This document shows positions 26,175 to 33,650 of a DNA stretch of 33,650 bases, piece by piece. Source of the stretch: Balneolales bacterium (GTDB lineage Bacteria; Bacteroidota; Rhodothermia; Balneolales; Natronogracilivirgulaceae). Each line of letters starts with the position of its first letter. Position 1 is the stretch's first letter. The notes beneath the pieces were generated by a model. That model was not told the DNA's origin and ran no database searches. It worked only from the letters and a program-made list of their open reading frames with translations. Made by a program: the position numbers and the translations under genes. The stretch spans positions 1-33,650 of the forward strand of contig SLLP01000271.1 in the NCBI GenBank assembly GCA_007133995.1, given 5' to 3'.

Positions 26175-26451
26175 GTGAAATTAGATGATCAGTTAAAGCA
26201 ACGCCAATGTCGGGTGTTTTGCTAATGGAGTCAGGCAATATTGCAAATAATGGAAATTACATCATTTAAGGGGGTAAAAGCAACGACAAAAAGGTTGTCA
26301 TCGCAACCAGTTTGTTTTTGCGGAATGTGATGGTTGTAAAAAGTTTCGGGGCTGTCAAAGTTGGAGTTGCAAACGGGTTTTAAATCCATTACAATGCATT
26401 AGGACTTTAATTAAAAATCACTACTGTTAACATTTAAAACTGAGGGTGCTT
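26175..26451. other. Divergent intergenic region of rlmN and the ankyrin gene
   Basis: About 277 bp, AT-rich near 26390-26440, expected to hold both promoters. A small hairpin (GGTTG/CAACC, 26293-26308) is the only structure seen. No gene or RNA is apparent. Confidence 0.4.
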
Positions 26452-26844
26452 ATGAAAGAAAAAGAGCTTCTCGACGCCGCAGAGAGCGGTGACTTGTCAA
26501 TAATTCGTAATCTTATTGATGATGGGCTCAGTGCCAATACCATGGACGAACACAATAGATCCGCTTTGCTTAAGGCGTCAAAACACGGTCACAAGGATAT
26601 CGTAGAGTTTTTACTGGAACAAGGTGCGGACGTAAATCACAGGGACAATCGCGGCACTACCCCCGTCTACTGGGCAGCCAGCCGGGGACATAAGGACATC
26701 GCTATGCTGCTAATCGAGAACGGTGCCGTCGTAAATTACTCCGATGACAGAAGATGGACGGCAATGGATCACGCCAAATCAAATGGCGACAAGGAAATGA
26801 TTGCAATTTTGGAAGAGGCGCTGACGACCGGCAAGATCGCATGA
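26452..26844 (+). CDS. Ankyrin-repeat protein
   Basis: About 130 aa from the ATG at 26452, with a GAGGG element a few bases upstream; a GTG start at 26446 would add two residues. It consists of four ankyrin repeats: ELLDAAESGDLSIIRNLIDDGLSAN, then NRSALLKASKHGHKDIVEFLLEQGADVNHRD, then GTTPVYWAASRGHKDIAMLLIENGAVVNYSD, and a final RRWTAMDHAKSNGDKEMIAILEEAL. There is no signal peptide, so it is probably a cytoplasmic protein-binding module. A terminator follows within the convergent methyltransferase gene. Confidence 0.88.
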   Translation: MKEKELLDAAESGDLSIIRNLIDDGLSANTMDEHNRSALLKASKHGHKDIVEFLLEQGADVNHRDNRGTTPVYWAASRGHKDIAMLLIENGAVVNYSDDRRWTAMDHAKSNGDKEMIAILEEALTTGKIA

Positions 26845-26888
26845 TCTTCGCGAGTTATTGATTCGTTTTATTTCTGAAGACCCCACGA

Positions 26889-27671
26889 CTATTTACCGGC
26901 CCGCTTGCGTTTGTGAGTGGGCTTTTTTTTGCCCTTCACACCGGTGGCAGTCTCCGCTTCAGCAGCCATCAGCAGGAAAATGGCGGGACGATGATCCAGG
27001 TCGTACTTTTTCTTTTTCCATTCGGAGACACGGCAGCTGATGATCTGCTCGTCGGGAAGTGTCAGATTGCTGGCTGCGCACAGGCGTGTGCCATCTGATA
27101 ATTCGCGGATCAGTTCCGACATCAGACTATTGTTGCGATAGGGGGTCTCCATGAATACCTGTGTGATCTGTCTGGCCGCCGATTCGTTCTGCAACTGACG
27201 GATGCGCTCGGTCCGTTGTAGTCCCGGCCGCGGGAGGTATCCATGAAACGAAAAAGCCTGACCGTTCATACCCGAGGCCATCACAGCAAGCAGGATGGAA
27301 GAGGGTCCGACCAGCGGTATCACTGGAATTCCGGACTCATGGGCCAGCCTGACCAGGTCGCTCCCGGGATCTGCAACACCCGGACATCCCGCTTCGGTGA
27401 TGATTCCTGCATTCACTCCGTCTTTCAGCAGCGATAGCATTTCAATAAGGTCTTCGCCCGGGGTGTGTTTGTTGAATTCGTAAAAGCGACATTTATAGTC
27501 GGGTACCGGATGTTTGATCCATCGAAGGAAGGAATTAGCCTGCCGGATACGCTCTACAAAAAAGGTATTAAGCTCATACACGGTTTTAATGACATGGTCG
27601 GGAAGCACCTGGTTTTCGGGATGAGGGCCCAGTGGAGCAGGAATGAGATAGAGGCTGCCGGGTCGGGTCAT
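26889..27671 (-). CDS. RsmI-like SAM-dependent methyltransferase
   Basis: Preferred start at 27671 (260 aa; MTRPGSLYLIPAPLG), 5 bp after the stop of the gene before it; the frame extends to 27737. It belongs to the tetrapyrrole methylase/RsmI family: LYLIPAPLG, TEAGCPGVADPGSDLVRLAHE, VIPLVGPSSILLAVMASGMNGQAFSFHGYLP and FMETPYRN. RsmI 2'-O-methylates C1402 of 16S rRNA. This protein is the short form seen in Bacteroidota, and its RNA target may differ. It ends in a Lys/Arg-rich tail (GKKKPTHKRKRAGK) that may bind RNA. The DNA of this tail doubles as a terminator of the ankyrin gene. Confidence 0.87.
   Translation of the reverse strand: MTRPGSLYLIPAPLGPHPENQVLPDHVIKTVYELNTFFVERIRQANSFLRWIKHPVPDYKCRFYEFNKHTPGEDLIEMLSLLKDGVNAGIITEAGCPGVADPGSDLVRLAHESGIPVIPLVGPSSILLAVMASGMNGQAFSFHGYLPRPGLQRTERIRQLQNESAARQITQVFMETPYRNNSLMSELIRELSDGTRLCAASNLTLPDEQIISCRVSEWKKKKYDLDHRPAIFLLMAAEAETATGVKGKKKPTHKRKRAGK
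26899..26930 (+). terminator. Rho-independent terminator of the ankyrin gene inside the methyltransferase gene
   Basis: GCCCGCT (26899-26905) pairs with AGTGGGC (26916-26922), one G-U pair, with a 10-base loop and eight T after it. It lies 55 bp past the ankyrin stop, within the last 14 codons of the convergent gene. Confidence 0.8.
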
Positions 27672-27675
27672 ATTA

Positions 27676-28164
27676 TCACTCCACAATGACAATCTTCTGT
27701 TCCGGTTCGCTGCTGGATTTTCGCATTCTGCGGACAAACCTGTGCGCTGTAAGGGCGATGAAAAATGTTATGATGATGGAGACAGCCAGCACCGCAAGAT
27801 TTACCAATACCATCTTTCGATGGAATTCATAGATTGGAACAAGCACAATGGGTTGATAGCTGCTCTCGAGGTAACGCACCGGCATCAGCTCGGATGCCTG
27901 AAGCTGAGCGGCGTTTTGAATGGGCTGAGAGAGTTTTCGAGTGATAGCGGATCCATTATTCATCGTAAAATGTACGGTTATACTGCCGTTGGTTTGTGCG
28001 GCGATTTGCTTGATCTCAAAATGGATAACATCGGCGATGTAGCTTTCACCATCATCATAGGTTTTACCCAGCCCGTGGTATACAGCCCCCATATGAGCGG
28101 CCATGACGATGAGATACAGCGGAAGAAGCCAGACAAGGTACCAGAGATAAAACAGCTTGTTCAT
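27676..28164 (-). CDS. Membrane protein of unknown function, two TM segments
   Basis: A 162-aa protein with a transmembrane helix at about 5-27 (YLWYLVWLLPLYLIVMAAHM), an extracytoplasmic domain of about 90 residues with a beta-rich pattern (ITVHFTMNNGSAITRKL), a second helix at about 118-142 and a basic cytoplasmic tail (RFVRRMRKS). The layout resembles DUF3592-type proteins, but I cannot assign the family with confidence. It lies between the cytidylate-kinase-like gene and the methyltransferase gene with only 4 bp to the latter, so it belongs to this operon. Confidence 0.82.
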   Translation of the reverse strand: MNKLFYLWYLVWLLPLYLIVMAAHMGAVYHGLGKTYDDGESYIADVIHFEIKQIAAQTNGSITVHFTMNNGSAITRKLSQPIQNAAQLQASELMPVRYLESSYQPIVLVPIYEFHRKMVLVNLAVLAVSIIITFFIALTAHRFVRRMRKSSSEPEQKIVIVE

Positions 28165-28234
28165 TGTTTGCGCGTTGCGAAATATATGCTTTGAAGTTGA
28201 TGCAGAATTTGTGAGGCGCTTCTGCTGGTTTTTA

Positions 28235-28939
28235 TTACTGCTGTGGGAGCATATTGCGCAATTTCAAAGCCTGGCAAACCAGCTCGGTGATCTGAGAGGC
28301 ATCGAACTTGCTGTTTTCGAAAATCAGATGGTAGTGGTGCGGACTGCGAACATCCTTGTGGGTAAATTCATAAATAAACTCTTCCCGCTTGTTGTCAGAT
28401 GCTAGAATGCGTTCGCGAGCTTCCGATGGAGATATATTCAGCAATTTGGATACACGTTCGATACGGTAGACCAGAGGAGCCTGCAACCGGATGTGCAGCA
28501 TCATCGGCAGCCCGGCAGTTATGATACCTCCGCCTGAGCCAAGGATGACAGATCGGCCGCGTTCCCCCAGAATCCGGAGCGTTTCTGCGATTTTTCTGTA
28601 AAGTGCGACATTTGTGGGCTTGTGGGCCAGTAAATGCTCAATGTATTGGTGGACCTGGCCCCGGTGTGATTCGGAGATGGATTCAACAAGATCCCTTTGA
28701 ATGTCTTCCTTTTCCGACATCTCGGTGATGAGTTCCTTGTGAAAAAGCACCCATGGATATTGATCGGTACTCAGTCTGTCCACAAGCATGCGGGCCAGTA
28801 AAGTGCCTTCGCAACCGAATTCACGTGATATGGTGATGCCGGGAAATTTGATTTTCTGCTCTCTTCTTTCACCGATACCCAGCGTTTTAAGTTGTGCCGC
28901 AATATCACGGTCTATTTTTTGATAGAGATTTGACTGCAT
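28235..28939 (-). CDS. Cytidylate kinase-like protein
   Basis: The start at 28939 (234 aa) leaves 7 bp to the previous stop; a longer frame begins at 28972. FPGITISREFGCEGTLLARMLVDRL is the variant P-loop of the cytidylate kinase-like family (Cytidylate_kin2), in which the usual GxxGxGK is reduced to REFGCEGT. VILGSGGGIITAGLP, LQAPLVYRIERV and SPSEARERI resemble its lid and core segments. Members are predicted nucleotide-binding kinases of unproven substrate. It sits in a five-gene cluster after the beta-lactamase-fold gene. Confidence 0.83.
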   Translation of the reverse strand: MQSNLYQKIDRDIAAQLKTLGIGERREQKIKFPGITISREFGCEGTLLARMLVDRLSTDQYPWVLFHKELITEMSEKEDIQRDLVESISESHRGQVHQYIEHLLAHKPTNVALYRKIAETLRILGERGRSVILGSGGGIITAGLPMMLHIRLQAPLVYRIERVSKLLNISPSEARERILASDNKREEFIYEFTHKDVRSPHHYHLIFENSKFDASQITELVCQALKLRNMLPQQ

Positions 28940-28946
28940 GTCGGTT

Positions 28947-30188
28947 TTATCTGTTTGGAATATGTAAAACACCTGCCCGGTCTGCGTCTTCAGACTGCAT
29001 GAGCAGTTCGAACGTTCTTTCTTGTATTGCAGGATCGTAAAACATCCGGTTATGAAAATCCTGAACCATAAAATTGCTGTTCATGTGGAACCAAAGTCCT
29101 GCTGGAATATTAACTATTAACACTATTTGAACGCGTAATGGTTCGGATTTCGTCTCGACGGCGACACTCCAACCGCACATATAGCTCATTCGCTCGTCAA
29201 ATTGTGCGGCATAATGGGTGATATGGGGCTCCAGAAGCCGGTCATCCGGCGATCGGTGAAGCAGATCACGCAGCAGTTCACTGGTGGGTTCATCGATCAG
29301 AGTGCCGGCCCAGATGGATGCGAGAAGACCGGCAAAGCGGTCTGGCTGAATACGGGGGTAGAGCCCGTGCAGCACCCGCTGATCCTGAAATGATGACAAT
29401 CGCACTTCAGGGAATTCACGAACCTGCCGCCATTGCTGACGTGAAATTGCAAGCGCCTCATCCAAAAATGCGGAGCGGTCCCTGCCGCTTGCACGAGCCA
29501 GATTATCGGCTATCGGACGGGTATTTTCGGGCTGGAGAGCAGCTATCCTTAATCCGAACTGCGGCACCGGCGGTTCGATCCGGCCCGCACCTAGCTGGGA
29601 AGTTCGATTCGTGACCTCTTCTTCCCCCAGGAAAAAAAACAGGTAATCGGCGACAGCCGGATCATTGTGAAGAACCAAAAAACGAATAAGGGTATTCACG
29701 GTGAGCGGGGTTTCCAGGTCACGCAGCCAGCGGCGGAAGGTGCGCTCATGCCTCCGGTCAAGACCGGATACATAAAAACCGAACAGCTTATCCGTATCGA
29801 TCCCGGCATCGGGGTCTAGCGATCCTGAAGCAACAAGGTCGGCATATGTGATAAAGAGCATAAGGTTGGATAACGTGCCGGACGGATACATCCGATCTGA
29901 CCGATAGCGTATGTCCTGCATTTCCGGGTGATCACTGCTATCGGGTTGGCGCCAGTCGCCATCTTCCTGCACCGGCAAAGATACGACAGCCGCATGTTGA
30001 GGCTCTTCAGCCATGAATTCAATGAGTCCGGACAGAGAGTAGGTCTTCTCCACCCATTGGCTTCCTTCCATGATGGCGGGACGATTCTGAAACACCGTCA
30101 GAAAAGTATCACGGTTGATCCAGAAAATTGAGCCGACAACAAGAACGGTCACACCGAGGAAAACAAGGAGAAATTTTATCAGACGCAT
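28947..30188 (-). CDS. Membrane-anchored beta-lactamase-fold protein without catalytic motifs
   Basis: The Met at 30188 (413 aa) puts one transmembrane helix at residues 3-25 (LIKFLLVFLGVTVLVVGSIFW); the frame extends to 30215. The rest follows the class A beta-lactamase/DD-peptidase outline: an SxxK region YPSGTLSNLMLFITYADLVASGSLDPDAGID, an SDN region LTVNTLIRFLVLHNDPAVADYLFFFLG, and a KTG region YMCGWSVAVET. At these places the sequence has SGTL (103-106), HND (174-176) and MCG (337-339), so Ser-Lys, SDN and KTG are all disrupted. It is probably a non-enzymatic periplasmic binding protein, perhaps linked to the cell wall. The family assignment is moderate because it rests on pattern, not on a search. 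Confidence 0.72.
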   Translation of the reverse strand: MRLIKFLLVFLGVTVLVVGSIFWINRDTFLTVFQNRPAIMEGSQWVEKTYSLSGLIEFMAEEPQHAAVVSLPVQEDGDWRQPDSSDHPEMQDIRYRSDRMYPSGTLSNLMLFITYADLVASGSLDPDAGIDTDKLFGFYVSGLDRRHERTFRRWLRDLETPLTVNTLIRFLVLHNDPAVADYLFFFLGEEEVTNRTSQLGAGRIEPPVPQFGLRIAALQPENTRPIADNLARASGRDRSAFLDEALAISRQQWRQVREFPEVRLSSFQDQRVLHGLYPRIQPDRFAGLLASIWAGTLIDEPTSELLRDLLHRSPDDRLLEPHITHYAAQFDERMSYMCGWSVAVETKSEPLRVQIVLIVNIPAGLWFHMNSNFMVQDFHNRMFYDPAIQERTFELLMQSEDADRAGVLHIPNR

Positions 30189-30211
30189 CGTGATTTCAAT
30201 GGTGTAAGGAT

Positions 30212-30466
30212 TCAATGTTTATAGGGAAGAAGGATGATCTCCTCGAAATCCAGGTCGTTCGAATCCAGGACCGGTCCGGCTTTTTGGCCGGCTTCCTCCT
30301 CCGACAGATGAGTCAGACTTTCCAGCTCGATATAGAGGGTTTCCGAAGGCTCATCGTAGTACCACCGTGATGCCCCATCACCCAGCGCGGCCTTCAGCTG
30401 CTCCACCAGCTTCATGATGTCAGCTTCAAAGTCTTCAGGAGCATTCGGGTTCATTTCTTCACTCAT
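30212..30466 (-). CDS. Small acidic protein of unknown function
   Basis: Start at 30466 (84 aa; MSEEMNPNAPEDFEADIMKL). A longer in-frame reading to 30757 runs over the divergent anmK start and is not credible. The protein is strongly acidic, with an amphipathic helix (IMKLVEQLKAALGDG) and a beta-rich end (RWYYDEPSETLYIELESL and DFEEIILLPYKH). No family is recognised. It is the first gene of the five-gene minus cluster and lies 23 bp before the beta-lactamase-fold gene, divergent from anmK. Confidence 0.78.
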   Translation of the reverse strand: MSEEMNPNAPEDFEADIMKLVEQLKAALGDGASRWYYDEPSETLYIELESLTHLSEEEAGQKAGPVLDSNDLDFEEIILLPYKH

Positions 30467-30599
30467 GGTCGTTTTTTCTTGAAAGGGCGTTAATTTAAGT
30501 GTATGATAGCAGTAATAGCATTCAAAAAAAGTATTAAATCGTTTTAGAAATCGACTTGAAAATAAAACTGCAATATTTCCGGCAAACACTCTGAATAAT

Positions 30600-31970
30600 A
30601 TGAATCCAATACTGAAAAAACTGGAAAAAATCTCATCACAAAAAGAGCGCAGGATTATCGGACTGATGTCCGGAACGTCAATGGACGGGTTGGATATCGC
30701 CTTGTGCCGGTTTCGCGGCTCCGGAACTGCAACCGATTTTGAGCTGGAGGAGTTCACTTCGGTCAGCTATCCCGAGGATGTAAACCGCCAGCTCATCGCT
30801 TTTGCCACCGCCGACTGCATCGACCCGCAACTGTTGTGTGTTTGGCATACCTGGCTGGCGCACCTGCATGCGGGCTATATTAAGGTGGCGCTCAAAAACT
30901 GGAAAGCAGAAGCGGCGGACGTGGACCTGGTTGCCAGCCACGGGCAGACCATCTATCATGCCCCGAGACACAAGCACAATTTGGAGGGGATGCCGCATGC
31001 GACCCTTCAGATCGGAGATGGGGACCACATCGCGCATCAAACCGGTATCATCACCATCAGTGATTTTCGTCAGCGTGATACAGCCCGGGGTAATGAAGGC
31101 GCGCCACTGGCTGCCTATGGCGACTATTTACTCTTCAGCGATCCCGAAAAACATCGCATAATGCTCAACATTGGCGGTATTTCCAATTTCACCTGGCTGC
31201 CTGCGGGTTCGGACACTTTCCCGCCAATGAGTTTTGATACCGGTCCCGGCAATACCCTGATCGACGCCGCGACACGCGAACATTTCACCGGGTTGCGCTA
31301 CGACAAGGGTGGCGGTCTCGCGGCGCGGGGCAATGTTCATTCCGGTCTGATCGACCTGCTGAAACAGCATCCCTATTTTGGAAAGCCCGCTCCAAAAACA
31401 ACAGGTTTAGAGGTGTTTCACCTGAAATGGGTGGAGGAGTGCATGGCGGACCTGAAATTGCGGATGCAGGGCGATGTGCCGGGCGCCGGCAGGGAGGAAT
31501 CGCAGAGCTTCCGGGATGAATCCCGAGGGCAGAGCGATCCGGGGAAATCAGACCATCCGGAACCCTCCGATAGTGTGGAATCCTCCGATAGTGTGGAATA
31601 CAATGATAAGGCTACTGCCAATGTGGATTCCGGTAATAAAGCCACCAATCAAAGAAAGTCCCTGAGAGCCGTCGATTTGCTGGCAACTCTGACCCGTCTC
31701 ACAGAGGAGACGATCGCCGATCAAATCCATGCCATCCTTCCCGATGGCGAGCCGGCCGAAGTCTATGTGAGCGGCGGAGGAGCCCATAACGATACCCTGA
31801 TAAAGGGTTTGGAGGACCGGCTGGGTTCTGTCCCGGTCACGAATATCAGCAAGCTCGGGGTATCGGCCGATGCGAAGGAAGCGCTCTTTTTTGCCGCCCT
31901 GGCTAATGAACTGGTATGCGGTGAGGATACACGGCTGCATCTGGGAAAAATTTCATTGCCTGACCAGTAA
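30600..31970 (+). CDS. anmK: Anhydro-N-acetylmuramic acid kinase with inserted linker
   Basis: A 456-aa protein of the AnmK family: IIGLMSGTSMDGLDIALCRF (19-38), SHGQTIYHAP, LQIGDGDHIAHQTG, DFRQRDTARGNEGAPLAAYGDYLLF (catalytic Asp175), LNIGGISNFTWLP, FDTGPGNTLIDA and YVSGGGAHNDTLIKGL. AnmK phosphorylates anhydro-MurNAc and so recycles peptidoglycan. Typical members have 360-400 residues; the excess is a hydrophilic insert at about 291-353 placed before RAVDLLATLTRLT, coded partly by an 18-bp tandem duplication. It is divergent from the five-gene cluster and followed by the UbiA-like gene after 30 bp. Confidence 0.94.
   Translation: MNPILKKLEKISSQKERRIIGLMSGTSMDGLDIALCRFRGSGTATDFELEEFTSVSYPEDVNRQLIAFATADCIDPQLLCVWHTWLAHLHAGYIKVALKNWKAEAADVDLVASHGQTIYHAPRHKHNLEGMPHATLQIGDGDHIAHQTGIITISDFRQRDTARGNEGAPLAAYGDYLLFSDPEKHRIMLNIGGISNFTWLPAGSDTFPPMSFDTGPGNTLIDAATREHFTGLRYDKGGGLAARGNVHSGLIDLLKQHPYFGKPAPKTTGLEVFHLKWVEECMADLKLRMQGDVPGAGREESQSFRDESRGQSDPGKSDHPEPSDSVESSDSVEYNDKATANVDSGNKATNQRKSLRAVDLLATLTRLTEETIADQIHAILPDGEPAEVYVSGGGAHNDTLIKGLEDRLGSVPVTNISKLGVSADAKEALFFAALANELVCGEDTRLHLGKISLPDQ
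31564..31599. repeat. 18-bp tandem duplication in anmK
   Basis: CCTCCGATAGTGTGGAAT is present twice in perfect tandem (31564-31581, 31582-31599), coding for two copies of a SSDSVE-like unit. The unit is a multiple of three, so copy changes keep the frame. Confidence 0.9.
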
Positions 31971-32000
31971 AGTTGAACTTCATGCCAGAGATATCATCAC

Positions 32001-32888
32001 ATGGATTTTGAACAAACCCGTCCAGTTGGACGAATGCAGGGGTGCCTCAGCTTTTGCATTCATCTTAGGTGGCACTACCAGGTCGGAATCCTGTCAGGCG
32101 GTTTCCTGCTTGGCGGTCTGCTTTCCGGTATAGTGACGCTTGGCGATTTTATTTATCACTTTCTGGTGATACACTTGCTTCTTTTTGGAGGAGCCACAGT
32201 GTACAACTCGTATTGGGACAAGGACGAAGGGCCGATCGGTGGACTCAAACACCCGCCCCCACTGGCACACTGGGCCCGTCCCGCATCCATCTTGCTGCAA
32301 ATCGGCGGACTCATCCTGTCTATTCCGGCCGGACCGGTCTACCTGCTGTTTTATCTCATCAGCATGCTCTGTTTCTGGCTATACAGCCACCCGGTCTACC
32401 GGTGGAAGGGGCGTCCGGTTTTGAGTCTGATTGCAATAGGTGTAAGTACGGGTACCAATTCACTTGTTTTTGGATATCTTGCAGCCGGTTCGGCTTGGGA
32501 TCCGTTGATCCTGGTGCCGGCGGCCGGCGTTGCATTCGTCATGCTGAGCCTGTATCCGGTATCACAGATATATCAACGCCGAGAGGATGAGCGCAGGGGT
32601 GACCGGACGTTCGCGGTGGTTTTTGGCAGGCAGGCGGTTATCCGTTTTTTCATGGTATCCTATCTGGCAGGAATTATCCTTGTCACTTTGGGTTTTTATA
32701 TTCTGCAACCCTGGCTTGCAGCTGTTTTTCCTGCGGTGGCTGTGGTTGCTGGGGGCGTCACGGCAATGTATTTGCGGTACCTGAAAGGGGATCCGTCGGA
32801 ATACAGAACCGTGATGCGCGTGAAATACACGATGTCCCTGATGTTTGTGCTGTTTCTGCTCACGGCTATGGTCATTCACCATTATTAG
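32001..32888 (+). CDS. UbiA-family prenyltransferase-like membrane protein
   Basis: A 295-aa protein with about 8 hydrophobic segments. The first polar motif is NSYWDKDEGP (Asn69, Asp73, Asp75), corresponding to the NDxxD loop that binds Mg2+ and the prenyl diphosphate. The second is REDERRGDRTFAVVFG (Asp196, Asp201), corresponding to DxxDRxxGxxTLAVxxG. UbiA enzymes join a prenyl chain to an aromatic or other acceptor; the acceptor here is unknown. It lies between anmK and a thioredoxin-like gene on the plus strand. The N-terminus to about residue 27 is not hydrophobic, and a later start cannot be excluded. Confidence 0.85.
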   Translation: MDFEQTRPVGRMQGCLSFCIHLRWHYQVGILSGGFLLGGLLSGIVTLGDFIYHFLVIHLLLFGGATVYNSYWDKDEGPIGGLKHPPPLAHWARPASILLQIGGLILSIPAGPVYLLFYLISMLCFWLYSHPVYRWKGRPVLSLIAIGVSTGTNSLVFGYLAAGSAWDPLILVPAAGVAFVMLSLYPVSQIYQRREDERRGDRTFAVVFGRQAVIRFFMVSYLAGIILVTLGFYILQPWLAAVFPAVAVVAGGVTAMYLRYLKGDPSEYRTVMRVKYTMSLMFVLFLLTAMVIHHY

Positions 32889-32935
32889 CTGTACTTTTAA
32901 GCACCATTTTTATCCACAGAAAAAACATTATTTCC

Positions 32936-33538
32936 ATGTCAAAAGTCATCACTCAGGATCATATTGACAAATCGATGTCCTATGCCTGGTTCCGCGATCT
33001 TGTAAACAGCCTGCTGATCGAGCGCCAGACCACCGGTCCAAATCAGTCCAAAGAATTGGTGCAGTACACCCGCCTTAACAACCAGCGAATGGACCGTGTG
33101 GACAAGAAGACGATCATCATGCCCGAACTGCTGGAAGAGCTGAAGGCCATCGGAGAAAACCAGATTTGGCTGGGATTGGTGGAAGCCTGGTGCGGGGATG
33201 TGGCCCACAATGTTCCACCTCTCGCAAAAATGGCTGTATCAGTGCCAAAAGTCAGTTTGCGCCTGTTGCTGCGTGATGAGAACCTGGATGTGATGGATGC
33301 CTACCAGACAAATGGCACCCGTTCCATTCCCAAAGTGATAGCGCTGAAAAAAGATACGCTGGAAGAGCTGTGGACGTGGGGGCCGCGTCCGGACCCTGCA
33401 CAAAATCTTTTCCATGAACTCAGGGAGAATGGGGTACCGTATGCGGACGTAGCCGAAGAGCTGCAGAAGTGGTACAACAAGGACAAGGGGCAGACCCTGC
33501 AGAAGGAGATTCTCGAACTTGTGCGGTCTGCAAAATAG
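32936..33538 (+). CDS. Thioredoxin-family protein with a single active-site cysteine
   Basis: A 200-aa protein of the thioredoxin_9 type. VEAWCGDVAHNVPPLAKMA (83-101) is the active-site region: Cys86 is present, but the second cysteine of CxxC is Val89. The cis-Pro segment is SIPKVIALK (130-138), and the C-terminal helices (LRENGVPYADVAEELQKWY) match the family. There is no signal peptide, so it is cytoplasmic. With one cysteine it could act as a monothiol reductase or thiol-binding protein. It is the last complete gene of the plus-strand set. Confidence 0.88.
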   Translation: MSKVITQDHIDKSMSYAWFRDLVNSLLIERQTTGPNQSKELVQYTRLNNQRMDRVDKKTIIMPELLEELKAIGENQIWLGLVEAWCGDVAHNVPPLAKMAVSVPKVSLRLLLRDENLDVMDAYQTNGTRSIPKVIALKKDTLEELWTWGPRPDPAQNLFHELRENGVPYADVAEELQKWYNKDKGQTLQKEILELVRSAK

Positions 33539-33549
33539 ACGGTTGCCGA

Positions 33550-33650
33550 CTACCATCGGTTAGGGTTAGTCTGTGCATCCAGTTCCGCATCAGTAATCCA
33601 CATCAGAAACATGGCACCAGAAAGATGCCTGACTAAAAAAGACTGAAGCC
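33550..33650 (-). CDS. Possible C-terminal end of a gene (5' part outside window)
   Basis: A stop-free minus-strand frame enters from the right edge and ends at the TAG at 33550-33552. The last residues read GAMFLMWITDAELDAQTNPNRW, which looks like coding sequence. It would be convergent with the thioredoxin-like gene, 11 bp away. The visible part is too short to name. Confidence 0.3.
   Translation of the reverse strand, partial: LQSFLVRHLSGAMFLMWITDAELDAQTNPNRW

Noticed and set aside
30467..30757. N-terminal extension of the 84-aa acidic protein
   Set aside because: It would overlap the start of the divergent anmK by about 158 bp and has unrelated composition; the Met at 30466 is the better start.
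1..33650. tRNA, rRNA, CRISPR array, insertion sequence or prophage
   Set aside because: No spacers large enough for rRNA, no tRNA T-arm pattern outside coding regions, no regularly spaced repeats and no transposase or integrase motifs were found.

Overview
The window looks like a chromosomal segment of a Gram-negative bacterium of the Bacteroidota/Balneolota/Rhodothermota (FCB) type. The main evidence is a type IX secretion pair (porU sortase and porV outer-membrane protein). Supporting signs are a TAnnTTTG-type promoter element upstream of rplU, weak Shine-Dalgarno sequences, several lipoproteins, and a two-subunit 2-oxoacid:ferredoxin oxidoreductase of the type common in this group. The exact lineage cannot be fixed from sequence reading alone. 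No tRNA, rRNA, insertion sequence, prophage gene or CRISPR array was seen, so this is ordinary chromosome with some unusual proteins in it.

Layout, left to right. 1-7050 (minus): porU, porV and an edge-truncated M6-metallopeptidase-like exported protein, apparently one operon. 7310-10267 (minus): a trans-sulfuration PLP enzyme, a small lipoprotein and a thiolase homologue. 10597-11925 (minus): a TPR lipoprotein with its own terminator. 12196-12576 (plus): a RidA protein, tail-to-tail with an M23 peptidase preceded by an FAH-family hydrolase. 15624-16205 (minus): rplU-rpmA with a clear terminator. 16392-19396: an unknown small ORF, lexA, and two tandem double-domain universal stress proteins. 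19488-24828 (minus): a patatin/POTRA/beta-barrel protein and the korA-korB pair. 25038-26174 (minus): rlmN. 26452-26844 (plus): an ankyrin-repeat protein. 26889-30466 (minus): a tight five-gene cluster (84-aa acidic protein, beta-lactamase-fold membrane protein, cytidylate-kinase-like protein, two-TM protein, RsmI-like methyltransferase). 30600-33538 (plus): anmK, a UbiA-family membrane protein and a thioredoxin-like protein.

The strongest oddities are enzymes whose fold is clear but whose catalytic residues are gone. The thiolase lacks both catalytic cysteines (Gly and Ser instead). The M6-like protein next to porUV has A-N-I-G-S where the family has HExxH. The membrane-anchored beta-lactamase-fold protein lacks recognisable SxxK, SDN and KTG motifs. 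Upstream of lexA there are two nested sets of direct repeats that could be a lineage-specific SOS operator. AnmK and the M23 peptidase carry hydrophilic low-complexity inserts coded by short tandem DNA repeats. I did not find a convincing new multi-gene defence or mobile system; the pseudo-enzyme cases are the best candidates for undescribed biology.
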